A stretch of 64,000 nt of DNA, from NCBI GenBank assembly GCA_037178625.1, contig CM074133.1, positions 1 through 64,000 of the forward strand. Reading direction: 5' to 3'. This DNA comes from Skeletonema tropicum. Its lineage: Eukaryota; Bacillariophyta; Thalassiosirophyceae; Thalassiosirales; Thalassiosiraceae. Within the stretch, counting starts at the first letter, position 1. The number at the start of each line of letters is the position of its first letter. Of this stretch, positions 21,601-31,400 are shown in pieces. The translations under genes and the position numbers were made by a program. The notes under the pieces are model-generated. The model was not told where the DNA came from and ran no database searches. It saw only the letters and a program-made list of their open reading frames with translations.

Positions 21601-22400
21601 ATGATGAAGACGATAGCAATAATTCTGAGCTGCTACTGTTGCTGCATAATACAGCTCCTCAATCTCGCAACTCTCAGCGCAGCCTTTGCCCCACAAACTG
21701 CCAGCATCAGCACACATCATCATCATTCCACATCCACATCAACAACCTATCAATTCTCAACTCGACAACAACATACCACCACCACACAACTCTTCTCTCT
21801 CAAACCAGCAGCACTCCCACTAATGGACTCCGGCAAGGCCCTAGCCCGCTCGGGCGAACTCCTCATCGACCTAACGTCCAAATTAGATCTCTACGGCGGG
21901 GGTCTTTCGGCAGCGGGAGCCAACATTCGGAATTGCGGAGATTGTCTCGCTCAAGCCGGAGCGTCGTGTCGGATGAAGACTGCGACGGAATTGGTGATTG
22001 ATGAATTGCGAGAGGGGGCGGATTGTTTACGAGAGGGGACGGATAAGTTGAAACGAGCGAAGGAGGAGAGTGAGGTGGATGGGGATACAGTGTTCATGGA
22101 CAAGATTGACAAGATGATAACACCGATGAAGCAGGCATCTGTGTGGTTGGAGGAGGTGGGTGCATCAATATTACGGTCGGAATCGACAGATGTGATTGCA
22201 GGTCATTTGATATCGACGGGGGAGGCGTTATTGTTGCTTTCTATTCAATGACTGTGGAAGTGTTGGATGAGGAGAGTGAGGATGGCAAGTTATCGGCTCA
22301 GAGGATGGTGTATGCTTCGGAACAGATGATTCTGGCTGGGAATGAATTGAAGGGAGAGAAGAAGGAGAAGCCGAAAGGAAAATCGTGGATTAAAGGATAG
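21601..22400 (+). CDS. Plastid-targeted helical repeat protein with an apparent frame break
   Basis: The chosen start (21601, AACAATGATG) gives a signal peptide ending LATLSA, directly followed by AFAPQ, a near-canonical diatom plastid import motif; upstream in-frame Met codons at 21523 and 21577 place it too far in. After a His/Thr/Ser-rich transit region, amphipathic helical repeats follow (GKALARSGELLIDL, ELREGADCLREGTDKL, KQASVWLEEVGASIL). The frame ends at 22251 after GHLISTGEALLLLSIQ. The same repeat style continues at once in another frame to 22400 (VLDEESEDGKLSAQRMVYAS, then EQMILAGNEL). A one-base shift at about 22245 would join them. I found no intron that restores the frame, so this is a frameshift, an assembly error or a true short end. 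The function is unknown. Confidence 0.65.
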
Positions 22401-22545
22401 AGATAGAACAGTGTTGATTGTTGATGTTGAATGATTTGATATTGAATTAATGAGGTGTTACAATAATATGTAATATACACACAACTATAATATCATGTAT
22501 TCAGTGTTGTGTATGCCTAAAAGTATACAGATGATATGTAGCTCT

Positions 22546-23028
22546 TTAGTAAAAGATGGATTTGTCAAAGTTCCCACGAGTTACTGGCGCAGGGGACGGA
22601 GACTTAGAAGACTTGCACTTCGGTTTCTCGAAAGACTTTGAACTCATCGAAGACTTTGGAGCCATTGTAGCAGAGGCGACTGCTTCGTAGTCACCATAAT
22701 ATGTGATCTTAACATCAGCCACATTCAATCTTTTCACGAGATGCGCCGCCATGATGCTGCTAATGCCAGCAGCGAAGGCGCAGTGATTGCTGTTAAGAGA
22801 ATGACACGGCAAGCCATTTGTACTTGTTCAAAGACCAACATCCATATCTTGGTGCCGCAGCAGCGACAACTTCAGCATAATGACAGCTTCAGTTTCAGGT
22901 CCAGCATTGTTGCATATGTTATCATCATCACTATTGGTGAACTCTGGGTGAAGTAGACCATCATTGTCACTCAGACGGAAGTAGAGTTCAGTCGTGCGAC
23001 CGAAATGACTCCTCGTCGTTTTAAGCAT
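22546..23028 (-). pseudogene. Two adjacent minus-strand frames of unknown origin, doubtful
   Basis: A frame at 23028-22828 contains SHFGRTTELYFRLSDNDGL and ends in a stop. Another at 22812-22546 is Lys/Ser/Pro-rich near its end (KPKCKSSKSPSPAP). They are in different frames and no GT-AG intron clearly joins them. They may be exons of a small gene or remnants of one. I recognise no domain. Confidence 0.25.
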
Positions 23029-23040
23029 CTCTTTGAAATT

Positions 23041-23557
23041 GAGTCTGCATTGGTTTGATTAACTTTGAGTAGCTTTTATGCAACTACTTCGTCGGATGAT
23101 ATAAAATCCGATACTACTTGTGCGAAGGTAGCAAAATCATGAACAAGGCTCTCGACTTCCCGATCTTTTTGGTCATGGGTAAAGGACGCTGTATGTGGGA
23201 AAAAGGATGCAAATGTCAAGCTCGTCCAACACCAAGATGTATTCACGAGCATGCAATCGTGCTTGGGCATGCATTTATTCACAACCGGAGCTGTGTGTAC
23301 GTAAAAGAAGAACGGTCTAAGAAGCAGCAATAATTTGTGTGTAGCCTGCGACTTGGCTTGCAAGACTCTCTAAGTAGGGGGAACCACGAAGGGGGCATTA
23401 GGCTGTATTTTGACAAGAATGAGTAGGTACAATACAAATGAATACATCCTTAAAATTACCTCTACCTCCAGCACTATCAAAACAAGTGAATTACCTACAG
23501 CGACAGGTGCACAAGCACAAGCATGGTAATCGTATGCATAAGGTGCTCAAGCAATGC
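23041..23557. other. No gene recognised
   Basis: Short frames on both strands at 23076-23363 lack domains. The region probably includes the 3' flank of the minus-strand gene ending at 23558. Confidence 0.4.
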
Positions 23558-24163
23558 TTACGAAGCAACTACTGCACTGCGGATTCTCGCATGACGGATT
23601 GACTCGAGAGAACAATCCCTAGCGACTTTTGCCAAGCTTTTTGCAGGGTCTTTTGGCGGATGCCGTCGCAGCTCGAGCTGTTGCTGTAGCACCTTCTTTG
23701 TGTGCAGCTTGCGTGCCTTGATTACAAACTCACCATTTCCCAGTATGTAGTCTTCAACACCCACCAAGTCTGCAATATCAATGACCTTATTCTCTAAGAG
23801 AAACTTGACCGAGTCTTTCTTAGAATCTGGTGGGGCTATTGTGATGAGTCCCTTGACTCGACGTGCATGAAGCAACGACGAATATCTGAAGAGCTCATAA
23901 TCAACATTGGAGTAGGCTTTCTTGTACTTGTAGTCTTCATCCTCCTTGTAGATTCTTAGCAATGATTTTTCAGAGAAAGAAACTCGAGGGTTTGACTCAG
24001 GCTCTGGCATTGCGGCCATGCTGAACTCGTCAACTTGTTTTGGCTCTAGCTCTAGTTCTGCTTCTTCGAAGGATGAAGATAAAGAGGAGGTACCCGGCCA
24101 GTCTTCGAGGAGATCGTGAGTATCGTGATGTAAAGTCGGCGATGTTAGGTGAGATGAGATCAT
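23558..24163 (-). CDS. Unknown protein of a diatom-type family
   Basis: This intronless frame encodes 201 residues. The first 60 are acidic and low in complexity. The rest is a compact alpha/beta-looking region: PRVSFSEKSLLRIYKEDEDY, KAYSNVDYELFRY, then LIGVED-like IADLVGVEDYILG and ARKLHTKKVLQQQLELRR. I recall a family of diatom proteins sharing the order RVSF, a Tyr/Lys-rich helix, a V-GIE/GVED motif and a terminal RK-H-VL helix, none with a known function. No signal peptide or membrane segment is seen, so it is probably cytosolic or nuclear. Confidence 0.75.
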   Translation of the reverse strand: MISSHLTSPTLHHDTHDLLEDWPGTSSLSSSFEEAELELEPKQVDEFSMAAMPEPESNPRVSFSEKSLLRIYKEDEDYKYKKAYSNVDYELFRYSSLLHARRVKGLITIAPPDSKKDSVKFLLENKVIDIADLVGVEDYILGNGEFVIKARKLHTKKVLQQQLELRRHPPKDPAKSLAKVARDCSLESIRHARIRSAVVAS

Positions 24164-24326
24164 TGCATTAGTTTTTGAGGGACTTCAGGTTTATGAGGGG
24201 CTTTTGCTCGTCGGTTGTTGCTGGATATTTTTGTGACTTTGATTAGTTATTCGACGCGCTTCTTCTGAGAAGCCTTTTGGTTTTGGCTGGCTGGTGAAAC
24301 CTGCATACGTTTGGCTGCTGAAGTCT

Positions 24327-24848
24327 CAAAAGAAAAAACAAGCAGAACGCTGCGCAGAGACGAAACAAAAGAATAAAAAGAAGAAGGAACAGCAAAAGGC
24401 AGCGGTCGAGAGAGCTGCACGGATGAATTTCTTTGCCCCGCGAACGAATCGATCATCTGGTGATTCTACTGCTGCTCCCATCAATAATGATACGACAACA
24501 ACTGCCGCCGCTGCTGCCGTGAACACGTCGGCCGATGACAGAGCTGATGCTGCCGCTGAAGAGAATTCAACCACAACAGCGGTCACAGCTGTCGACAACA
24601 ATTCCGCCACTCCTGACTACGACGTTGTTACTATCAATAATCCGGAAATAAACAATGTCATTGATCCTGCCAACGCAATTGCAGAGCTGGACTACAGCGA
24701 AGAAGAAGCAACAAAGAAGCATTCAGACGACTTTGAAGATGATACTATTCCAGGCATCCAGCAACGGTACGTGGCAGCCGTCCAGTCGACTCTTCTGCGT
24801 CGACTCTTACGTGACTCTCATTCCATATACTGCCTGCCACATTTGTAA
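24327..24848 (+). pseudogene. 5'-truncated copy of the 197-residue repeat-unit ORF
   Basis: From the duplication breakpoint the reading frame is identical to the ORF at 25619-26212, through KKKQAERCAETKQKNKKKKE to the end CLPHL. The N-terminal MARGGGRPVG part is missing. An ATG at 24294 in the adjoining unique sequence keeps the frame open by chance. Confidence 0.7.
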
Positions 24849-25241
24849 TGCGCTACATTCTCACGGGAATAATTATTATTCTGCTGTGTCTATTTATTAA
24901 TTGAATAATTGAAGGAGACATTCCACACTTGATGTGGATAGAGTTATTTACATCACATCATGTGAGGCCATCACGGTACTTTTTCTAAATGAATCATGCC
25001 TCTTGATGTATTATTATTCTACACGCAGACGTACATTATCTTCTTCGACAAAAATATTATCATCGACGGTCCATGGGATAAGTTCTCTGGCGGCGAACCT
25101 TACATCGACAACAGCATACTACAGTAATGACTACTACTAGACTGCTACTACGGATCTTTTGACTTTTTGACATGGTCGAGCGAGATCTTTCTTTTTCTCT
25201 TCTCTTTTTCCCCTCTTCTCCCTCCTTTTCCTTAAAACTCA
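24327..25241. repeat. Tandem 1,364-bp unit, copy A (5'-truncated)
   Basis: This is the right-hand 915 bases of the unit fully present at 25242-26605 and again at 28073-37963. It starts abruptly at TCTCAAAAGAAAAAACAAGC, where the unique sequence GGCTGCTGAAG is joined on. It carries the body of the ORF described at 25619 but lacks that ORF's first 22 codons, so the frame at 24294-24848 starts in foreign sequence and is best read as a truncated copy. Confidence 0.9.
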
Positions 25242-26605
25242 TCCACCAGCACCACCTCGATGCCATCCCTGGCAGCTAGTTTGTGCTGGTGGAGACCCCT
25301 AGGACATAAGGTACCTATTCCTTCAGTAGGCTTATGTCTAGGGGTCTACATACGTACGATGGAATAAGTATCTTATGTCTAGGGGTTACGAGAAAGTCCT
25401 GAAAGGAGTTTTAAAATTGAGAGTTCCTTAAAACTCATCCACCAGTCAGAGAAGCCACGGCTCCACTGCGCACTTACTGCGCTGGTTTCATTTCAAATTT
25501 CAAATTTCAAGAGAACCTACTCTATGGTACTTCACGTCGGCACCGGCCCTTTCACTTGCAATAATTGCATACATAATACCATTTGAGATTCGGTACCTCT
25601 ACATATTAAATCATCACCATGGCAAGAGGGGGAGGAAGACCCGTGGGTGTCAAGAACGGCTACAAAGCCAAACGCAAGCAGACTTCGTCTCAAAAGAAAA
25701 AACAAGCAGAACGCTGCGCAGAGACGAAACAAAAGAATAAAAAGAAGAAGGAACAGCAAAAGGCAGCGGTCGAGAGAGCTGCACGGATGAATTTCTTTGC
25801 CCCGCGAACGAATCGATCATCTGGTGATTCTACTGCTGCTCCCATCAATAATGATACGACAACAACTGCCGCCGCTGCTGCCGTGAACACGTCGGCCGAT
25901 GACAGAGCTGATGCTGCCGCTGAAGAGAATTCAACCACAACAGCGGTCACAGCTGTCGACAACAATTCCGCCACTCCTGACTACGACGTTGTTACTATCA
26001 ATAATCCGGAAATAAACAATGTCATTGATCCTGCCAACGCAATTGCAGAGCTGGACTACAGCGAAGAAGAAGCAACAAAGAAGCATTCAGACGACTTTGA
26101 AGATGATACTATTCCAGGCATCCAGCAACGGTACGTGGCAGCCGTCCAGTCGACTCTTCTGCGTCGACTCTTACGTGACTCTCATTCCATATACTGCCTG
26201 CCACATTTGTAATGCGCTACATTCTCACGGGAATAATTATTATTCTGCTGTGTCTATTTATTAATTGAATAATTGAAGGAGACATTCCACACTTGATGTG
26301 GATAGAGTTATTTACATCACATCATGTGAGGCCATCACGGTACTTTTTCTAAATGAATCATGCCTCTTGATGTATTATTATTCTACACGCAGACGTACAT
26401 TATCTTCTTCGACAAAAATATTATCATCGACGGTCCATGGGATAAGTTCTCTGGCGGCGAACCTTACATCGACAACAGCATACTACAGTAATGACTACTA
26501 CTAGACTGCTACTACGGATCTTTTGACTTTTTGACATGGTCGAGCGAGATCTTTCTTTTTCTCTTCTCTTTTTCCCCTCTTCTCCCTCCTTTTCCTTAAA
26601 ACTCA
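25242..26605. repeat. Tandem 1,364-bp unit, copy B (complete)
   Basis: The unit runs from ATGAGTTT-adjacent CCACCAGCACC to the next TTAAAACTCA. In order it contains an inverted repeat of 11 bp (CCACCAGCAC / GTGCTGGTGG, about 25244-25295) and a longer hairpin built from CCCCTAGGACATAAGG and its inverse at 25300-25385. A second copy of CTTAAAACTCATCCACCAG follows at 25430, then the 197-codon ORF, and a pyrimidine-rich tract near 26565. The period to the neighbours is 1,364 and 1,363 once insertions are removed. Copies are almost identical, so the array is young. Confidence 0.9.
25619..26212 (+). CDS. 197-residue ORF of the tandem unit, possible transposon protein fragment
   Basis: The frame begins MARGGGRPVGVKNGYKAKRK. 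It has a strongly basic coiled-coil-like region (KKKQAERCAETKQKNKKKKE, residues 25-50), then an Ala/Thr/Asn-rich linker (70-125) and an acidic part ending EATKKHSDDFEDDTIPG. The basic start followed by an FFAPR motif and an acidic region reminds me of N-terminal parts of diatom transposon-associated proteins, but no catalytic domain is present. GTACGT near 26131 could be a splice donor to a lost exon, since the last 25 residues look different in composition. An almost identical copy lies at 36977-37570 and a truncated one at 24327-24848. Confidence 0.5.
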   Translation: MARGGGRPVGVKNGYKAKRKQTSSQKKKQAERCAETKQKNKKKKEQQKAAVERAARMNFFAPRTNRSSGDSTAAPINNDTTTTAAAAAVNTSADDRADAAAEENSTTTAVTAVDNNSATPDYDVVTINNPEINNVIDPANAIAELDYSEEEATKKHSDDFEDDTIPGIQQRYVAAVQSTLLRRLLRDSHSIYCLPHL

Positions 26606-28072
26606 GACCCGTTCTGTCAATCCGATTTCGCGCGTATTTTGAGGCGGATTTCAAGGCCGATTTCGGCTTCCCGCCATTTGAAATCCGCGTATTTTGCTCC
26701 ATTGACAGAACGAAATCCACCTGTGCTTGCGTATTTTATGAGCCGCCGCACCACCCGCCACCAGCCATCACCCGCCACTGACGCCCGCCTCCTACTACCT
26801 ACCCTACTACCCTATTGACCATGAAGTACAACATAGTAGAACACCTTCAACACCGGCAACCACATGTCTTTCAAACCCAAAATATCGTTCCTAAACCCAT
26901 TTTAAACGTAGAATCGAATGGTGGCATCGCTTTGTACCGATATTAAGTGTGTGACGACGTATTGGTCATTAAATAGAGCGTTTCCGTATTTCGACTGAGC
27001 GTCGACGGTCAATGAGGGTCAATCATTCCATATTATCGCCCATTCCATGGAATATAACCCTTCCATTTCCTTCATATAACTAAACTATGGGAGTGTTGAA
27101 TGTTATTGGTGAGGAGCAATCCATATCACTCGCATTATCAAGCTACTGAAGGAACAAATCGATCAGGATAACATCACTCATTTCAACTATAATGAGCTAA
27201 TATTCTTAGTATGTAGATGCAGGGCACCAATCTGTTGTTCCCCCTCATTCTCAATAGTTTAATAAAAATAATTCTGCTCAATACATTGTGTCTTTCAATT
27301 ATATTGCCTCATGGGGGAGCTGCTATAATAGCCTCATTAACCTCCCAACAGGTGATGTGGGTTGTACATTTAACTCTAACTCTGTAGACGAAGTTTATGG
27401 ATAGCCAAGCTAGGCGGCAAACCAAAGATTATTATTGTGTAATCATTGGGGAGGGATGTACCTAGATCAGAGCAGCGTAACACAATTAAACATAATGATA
27501 ACACCGTCGGCGGCACGGGCCGAGCGGACTTATTCGGTCCTGATATCGCATCAAACGACACCATAGGGCCACCCAATAAAGTCACCACGTTGAGGATATC
27601 TTCCCTAGGTATTATAACACGAAATAACATTATTTCTTGAGTTATCCGCCAAACATTTAATGCACAAATAATGACATGCAGCGATCGACATCATCATTTC
27701 TCGACACAACAAACTATATCTTATAGAATACGCTGCCTACAACGCCGACCGGCGGCTCTAACGGAAGCTCATAACATGCGCCAACTTATAGCGGCCGGAT
27801 TTTGTGGTGGCTGGTTGGACAGGGGTGTATAAGTGACATAATGGGAGGGCATAGGGGGGTGTTCTTGCGTGGAAGATGTTGGATGTTGGCGGGCTCAAAT
27901 CGGCTCGAAATAGATACGCTCGAAATACGTGAAAAACCTCAAAAAAAGCAGGGCCGATTTCAAGAGGTTTTTGACGTATTTTAGGGGTGGCGGATTTCAG
28001 ATGTGGCGGGAAGCAAAATCGGCCTCAAAATCGGCTCGAAATACGCGCGAAATATCATTGACAGAACGGGTC
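26606..28072. mobile_element. 1,467-bp inverted-repeat DNA element inserted in the tandem unit
   Basis: The ends are GACCCGTTCTGTCAAT and its exact inverse, and the inverted similarity continues for about 90 bases (TTTCGCGCGTATTT, GGCCGATTT, TTCCCGCC). TCA is duplicated on both sides (26603-26605 and 28073-28075). The neighbouring unit copies show the uninterrupted sequence AAAACTCATCCACC, which confirms the borders. The left end also holds an internal inverted copy of the terminal word (ATTGACAGAACG at about 26700), so it can fold on itself. No transposase frame is present, so it is non-autonomous. A 3-bp duplication fits PIF/Harbinger- or CACTA-type elements, but the terminal bases match neither clearly. 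Confidence 0.85.
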
Positions 28073-28134
28073 TCATCCACCAGCACCACCTCGATGCCAT
28101 CCCTGGCAGCTAGTTTGTGCTGGTGGAGACCCCT
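28073..28134. repeat. Tandem unit copy C, left fragment before the copia insertion
   Basis: These bases carry the start of the third unit (TCATCCACCAGCACC to GGAGACCCCT), including the 11-bp inverted repeat. They are separated from the rest of the unit at 36655 by the copia element. The CCCCT at 28130-28134 is one arm of its target duplication. Confidence 0.9.
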
Positions 28135-28428
28135 TGTAAAAGGTGCAACGCTGTAAGTATAGGAAGATATTGACGCAGACAATGAAGAGTATCCGGCGTC
28201 CCGAATGCTCTGTGTAGCGTTGACTTCTTAGTAACAGAGACAATATTATTTTATTGTGAGAGCTTTGATTTGCACTTGACAATTTAGCAAAGTGCAACTC
28301 AACGCATATGATAGCGCAGCTCTTGCGTTAGATGATGTGAGTGAGAACCATATACGGAAACTCACTCAATTGACAGAAACATGTAAACCTAAAATAGGAA
28401 GGCGAGTCACAACTAGGCAACCTCAACA
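28135..28428 (-). repeat. 3' LTR of the copia element
   Basis: This 294-base LTR matches 36361-36654. It contains an internal hairpin TTGCACTT / AAGTGCAA and the AT-rich stretch TATTATTTTATTG, which may serve the LTR promoter or polyadenylation. Confidence 0.95.
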
Positions 28429-28437
28429 CTCCTTCTC
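28429..28437 (-). other. Polypurine tract candidate
   Basis: On the minus strand GAGAAGGAG directly precedes the 3' LTR, as expected for the plus-strand DNA primer of an LTR element. Confidence 0.65.
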
Positions 28438-28496
28438 GAATCAGTGAGCATCGAACCATGCCACTGACTCGCAACGATAATAAACATCAAAGGGTG

Positions 28497-31400
28497 TCAC
28501 CACCCACACAATTTGTAGCGAAGATACTCAAAGGGAACCCTCGTAAGACCTTTTGTAAAGATATCACCAATCTGCTCTTTCGTATCAATCTTGACCAACT
28601 GAATCCCACGCTTCACAATTTCTTCGCGGAACCAAACCGTCTCCAAGTGAAAGAACTTCGACCGAGGTGTGTATTCAGGAGGAATAAGCTTGGCAAAGAT
28701 TAGCGCCGAGCTATTGTCCTCGTGGACAGTAACATTCATCTTTGTAGTAGCAGAATCCAACTCGTAATATTCAGCCAGATGTGAAGCCAGATCCATGATA
28801 GGGAACAGCTCGCGACAACAGTGAGCCAAAGCAGAAATCTCAGCTTCCATTGTAGACAAAGCAGTCTTAGTTTGGAGTGAAGACTTCCACAGTACAGGAC
28901 AGTTTGCGACTGTAATAACAAAACCAGTTCTGCTCTTGACACAAGCAGGATCATCCGGACGCTCAACACCATACATACCGGCAAAATCAGCATCAGGATA
29001 GGCATTGATTTCCAAAACATTTGCAGTAGGTTCAAGAATCAAACCTTTGTTTCTTGTCTTGCGAAGATAGCGACCAATCTGCTTGAGAGCCAGTTCATGA
29101 GAACGCTTAGGGCAGAACATGTACCTAGCGCAACAGTTCACGGCATAGGCAATTTCAGGACGTGTGTGGCCAGAAAGATAGAGCAATTGACCAACAACAG
29201 CAGCCACATTAAAATGTTCAATGCAAGGATCACCGTCAGCATCTTTCGGCAGTGGCTTGGTACCAGCGGGGACAGACTTGTTACCTTCAGGACCACCATC
29301 CAAACCAAGATTAGTGATGATGCGATCAATGAGACCAGTCTGAGTAAGTTCCAACTTGGTAGCACGACCATCAGCATCTTTCTCAAGCACTTGAATATCA
29401 ACGCCAAGAAAGCCAGCTGCATCGGATTCCTTTTCCAAAAGAAGACCACTCTCGCGAAGTTGTACCATAACACTTGTAATATCAGCGTCATCCTTAGCCC
29501 AAAAGAGGATATCATCAACGTAAGCGACAGCAATAACTTTCTTCCCAATAAATAGGCAACTATCAAACTTGCTTTGCTCCAAACCAACGTCTTGCATTTT
29601 CTCGGTAAGATACTTCCAAAAGCAACGTGGCGCCTGCTTCAAACCGTAGACACTTTGTTTCAACTTCAAGACTTTACCAGGCTGTTCAAATCCTTTAGGC
29701 ATGGCGACATAAGCACGTTCATTTTCAGGAAGAGTTCCGTGTAAGAAAGCCGCTTGAACATCCGCAGCAGCACTCTTCAAACCAAGCTGACATTGTAGAA
29801 TAAACATCATACGAACTGTAGTCCACTTGCATACCGGGGCCCACGTCTCATTGTAATCAACTCCAGCAACTTGTCGATCACCTCTGACAGTAAAGCGCCC
29901 TTTGTACTTGCGAATAGTCCCGTCGGGCAGACGCTTGCGCTTAAACACCCAAAGACTAGGCAAGATACGCTGACCTTTAGGCACTTCAGACACATCAACA
30001 ACTTCCCAAGAACCCATAGACTCAAGTGTAGCAATCTCAGACTTAGCCGCTTCCCAATATTGTTCAGCTTCAGGACCACGCATAGCTTCATCCCAGCCAG
30101 GATTGTCTTCAGCAGAGATTCCAGTCTTAGCATTCAAGAACCAAGGAGATACATGCTCGCAAAGAACGCCAGAGATAGAACCATCATAGGAGCAGTCATT
30201 AGCAGAGAGTTGGATATGCTGTGACAAAGGTGAGCCCATCAACTCTTCGATATTATCAAAGGTGGTAGTCATAGCACGCAGAGATCTCTCTTCAATTTCT
30301 TCAAGCATAAGAGCCTTTTGTTTCTTTGTATAACGAGGCATGCCATTCTTGCGGGAATACGAGACAGCATCAACCGGAGGTTGTGTATTAAGAGAGCAAG
30401 AGAACTGATTGCAGAAAGCAGCCATATCTGGACGTGACGACCTCTTCAACAACTTCTGTTCTGAATCTGACAACTGAGCGACTTGCGTAGGACCAAATGC
30501 AAGGACAGAATGTAGAGTAGCAGCAGTAACAAGCGCAGTGCGTTTCCAACTAGTAGACTTGCGATTTCTCCTCAAGCGATCCTTCCAAGTAGAAACAGAA
30601 TCATCCAAGACATCCGTCTCCTTCTGATCGGAAATTTCATTCTCCTCCTGAGTCGATTCATCCACATCAGAGTAATCAACACAAGCAGAGTCATCGACAT
30701 CAACTGCTCCAACTTCTCCTTCTTGCTCGATGGACGAATCGATAGCAGTAGGATGCTCATTAATAGTAACTTTGCGATCGGGAACAGTAACTGGAGACTT
30801 GAATACGTCTTCAGACTTGAGCCTAAGCTCCTTGCCACGAGCAACCTGCTCTTGCAAGCGGTCCTCACGCTCTCGAGCTTCTTCTTCAGTAAGCCAAGGA
30901 AGATCAAGCGGAGGGGGTGTGTAGGACAATTCACCATCAACAAACTCAGGATAGATATAAAGATCATGTTCATCACTTTCAAAAAGGGAACCCCACTTCT
31001 GTTGAATAGTATCAGCGAGGTCCTCAGCAGAATCACCAACAAGGCCCGAGACAGTTTCGAATTTATCGTCGTAGACGCAATGGTATTGAGGGGAGATGTA
31101 ATTGGAATCAAGATGACGTACCAGACCAACTTGGGTAGAGTGGTCGGGAGAAAATCCAAGAAATTGGCCAACCCTAGCCCTACGGCTAAACTTTGGGAGC
31201 TTCTTGCCATCCTGAAGCGCAGCATCAAGAACATAGGTAGGAGCACCGAAGACATGTGCACGAAGTAAGTCACGATGATCAGAGACAACGTTGGTGAGGA
31301 TCTCTAGCGGAGAAAATCCATGAGACATAGACGGTGTGCGGTTGAAAAGGAACTCGGCGTAGGCAAGAGCCTGCGGCCAAAGTGAAGGAGAGTCAGCGTT

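Noticed and set aside
22155..22200. 46-base intron restoring the frame of the plastid repeat protein
   Set aside because: It has GT-AG ends but shifts into the wrong frame and would remove sequence that fits the repeat pattern.
27376..27640. ORFs inside the inverted-repeat DNA element
   Set aside because: They are under 90 codons, on both strands over the same bases, and show no transposase motif.
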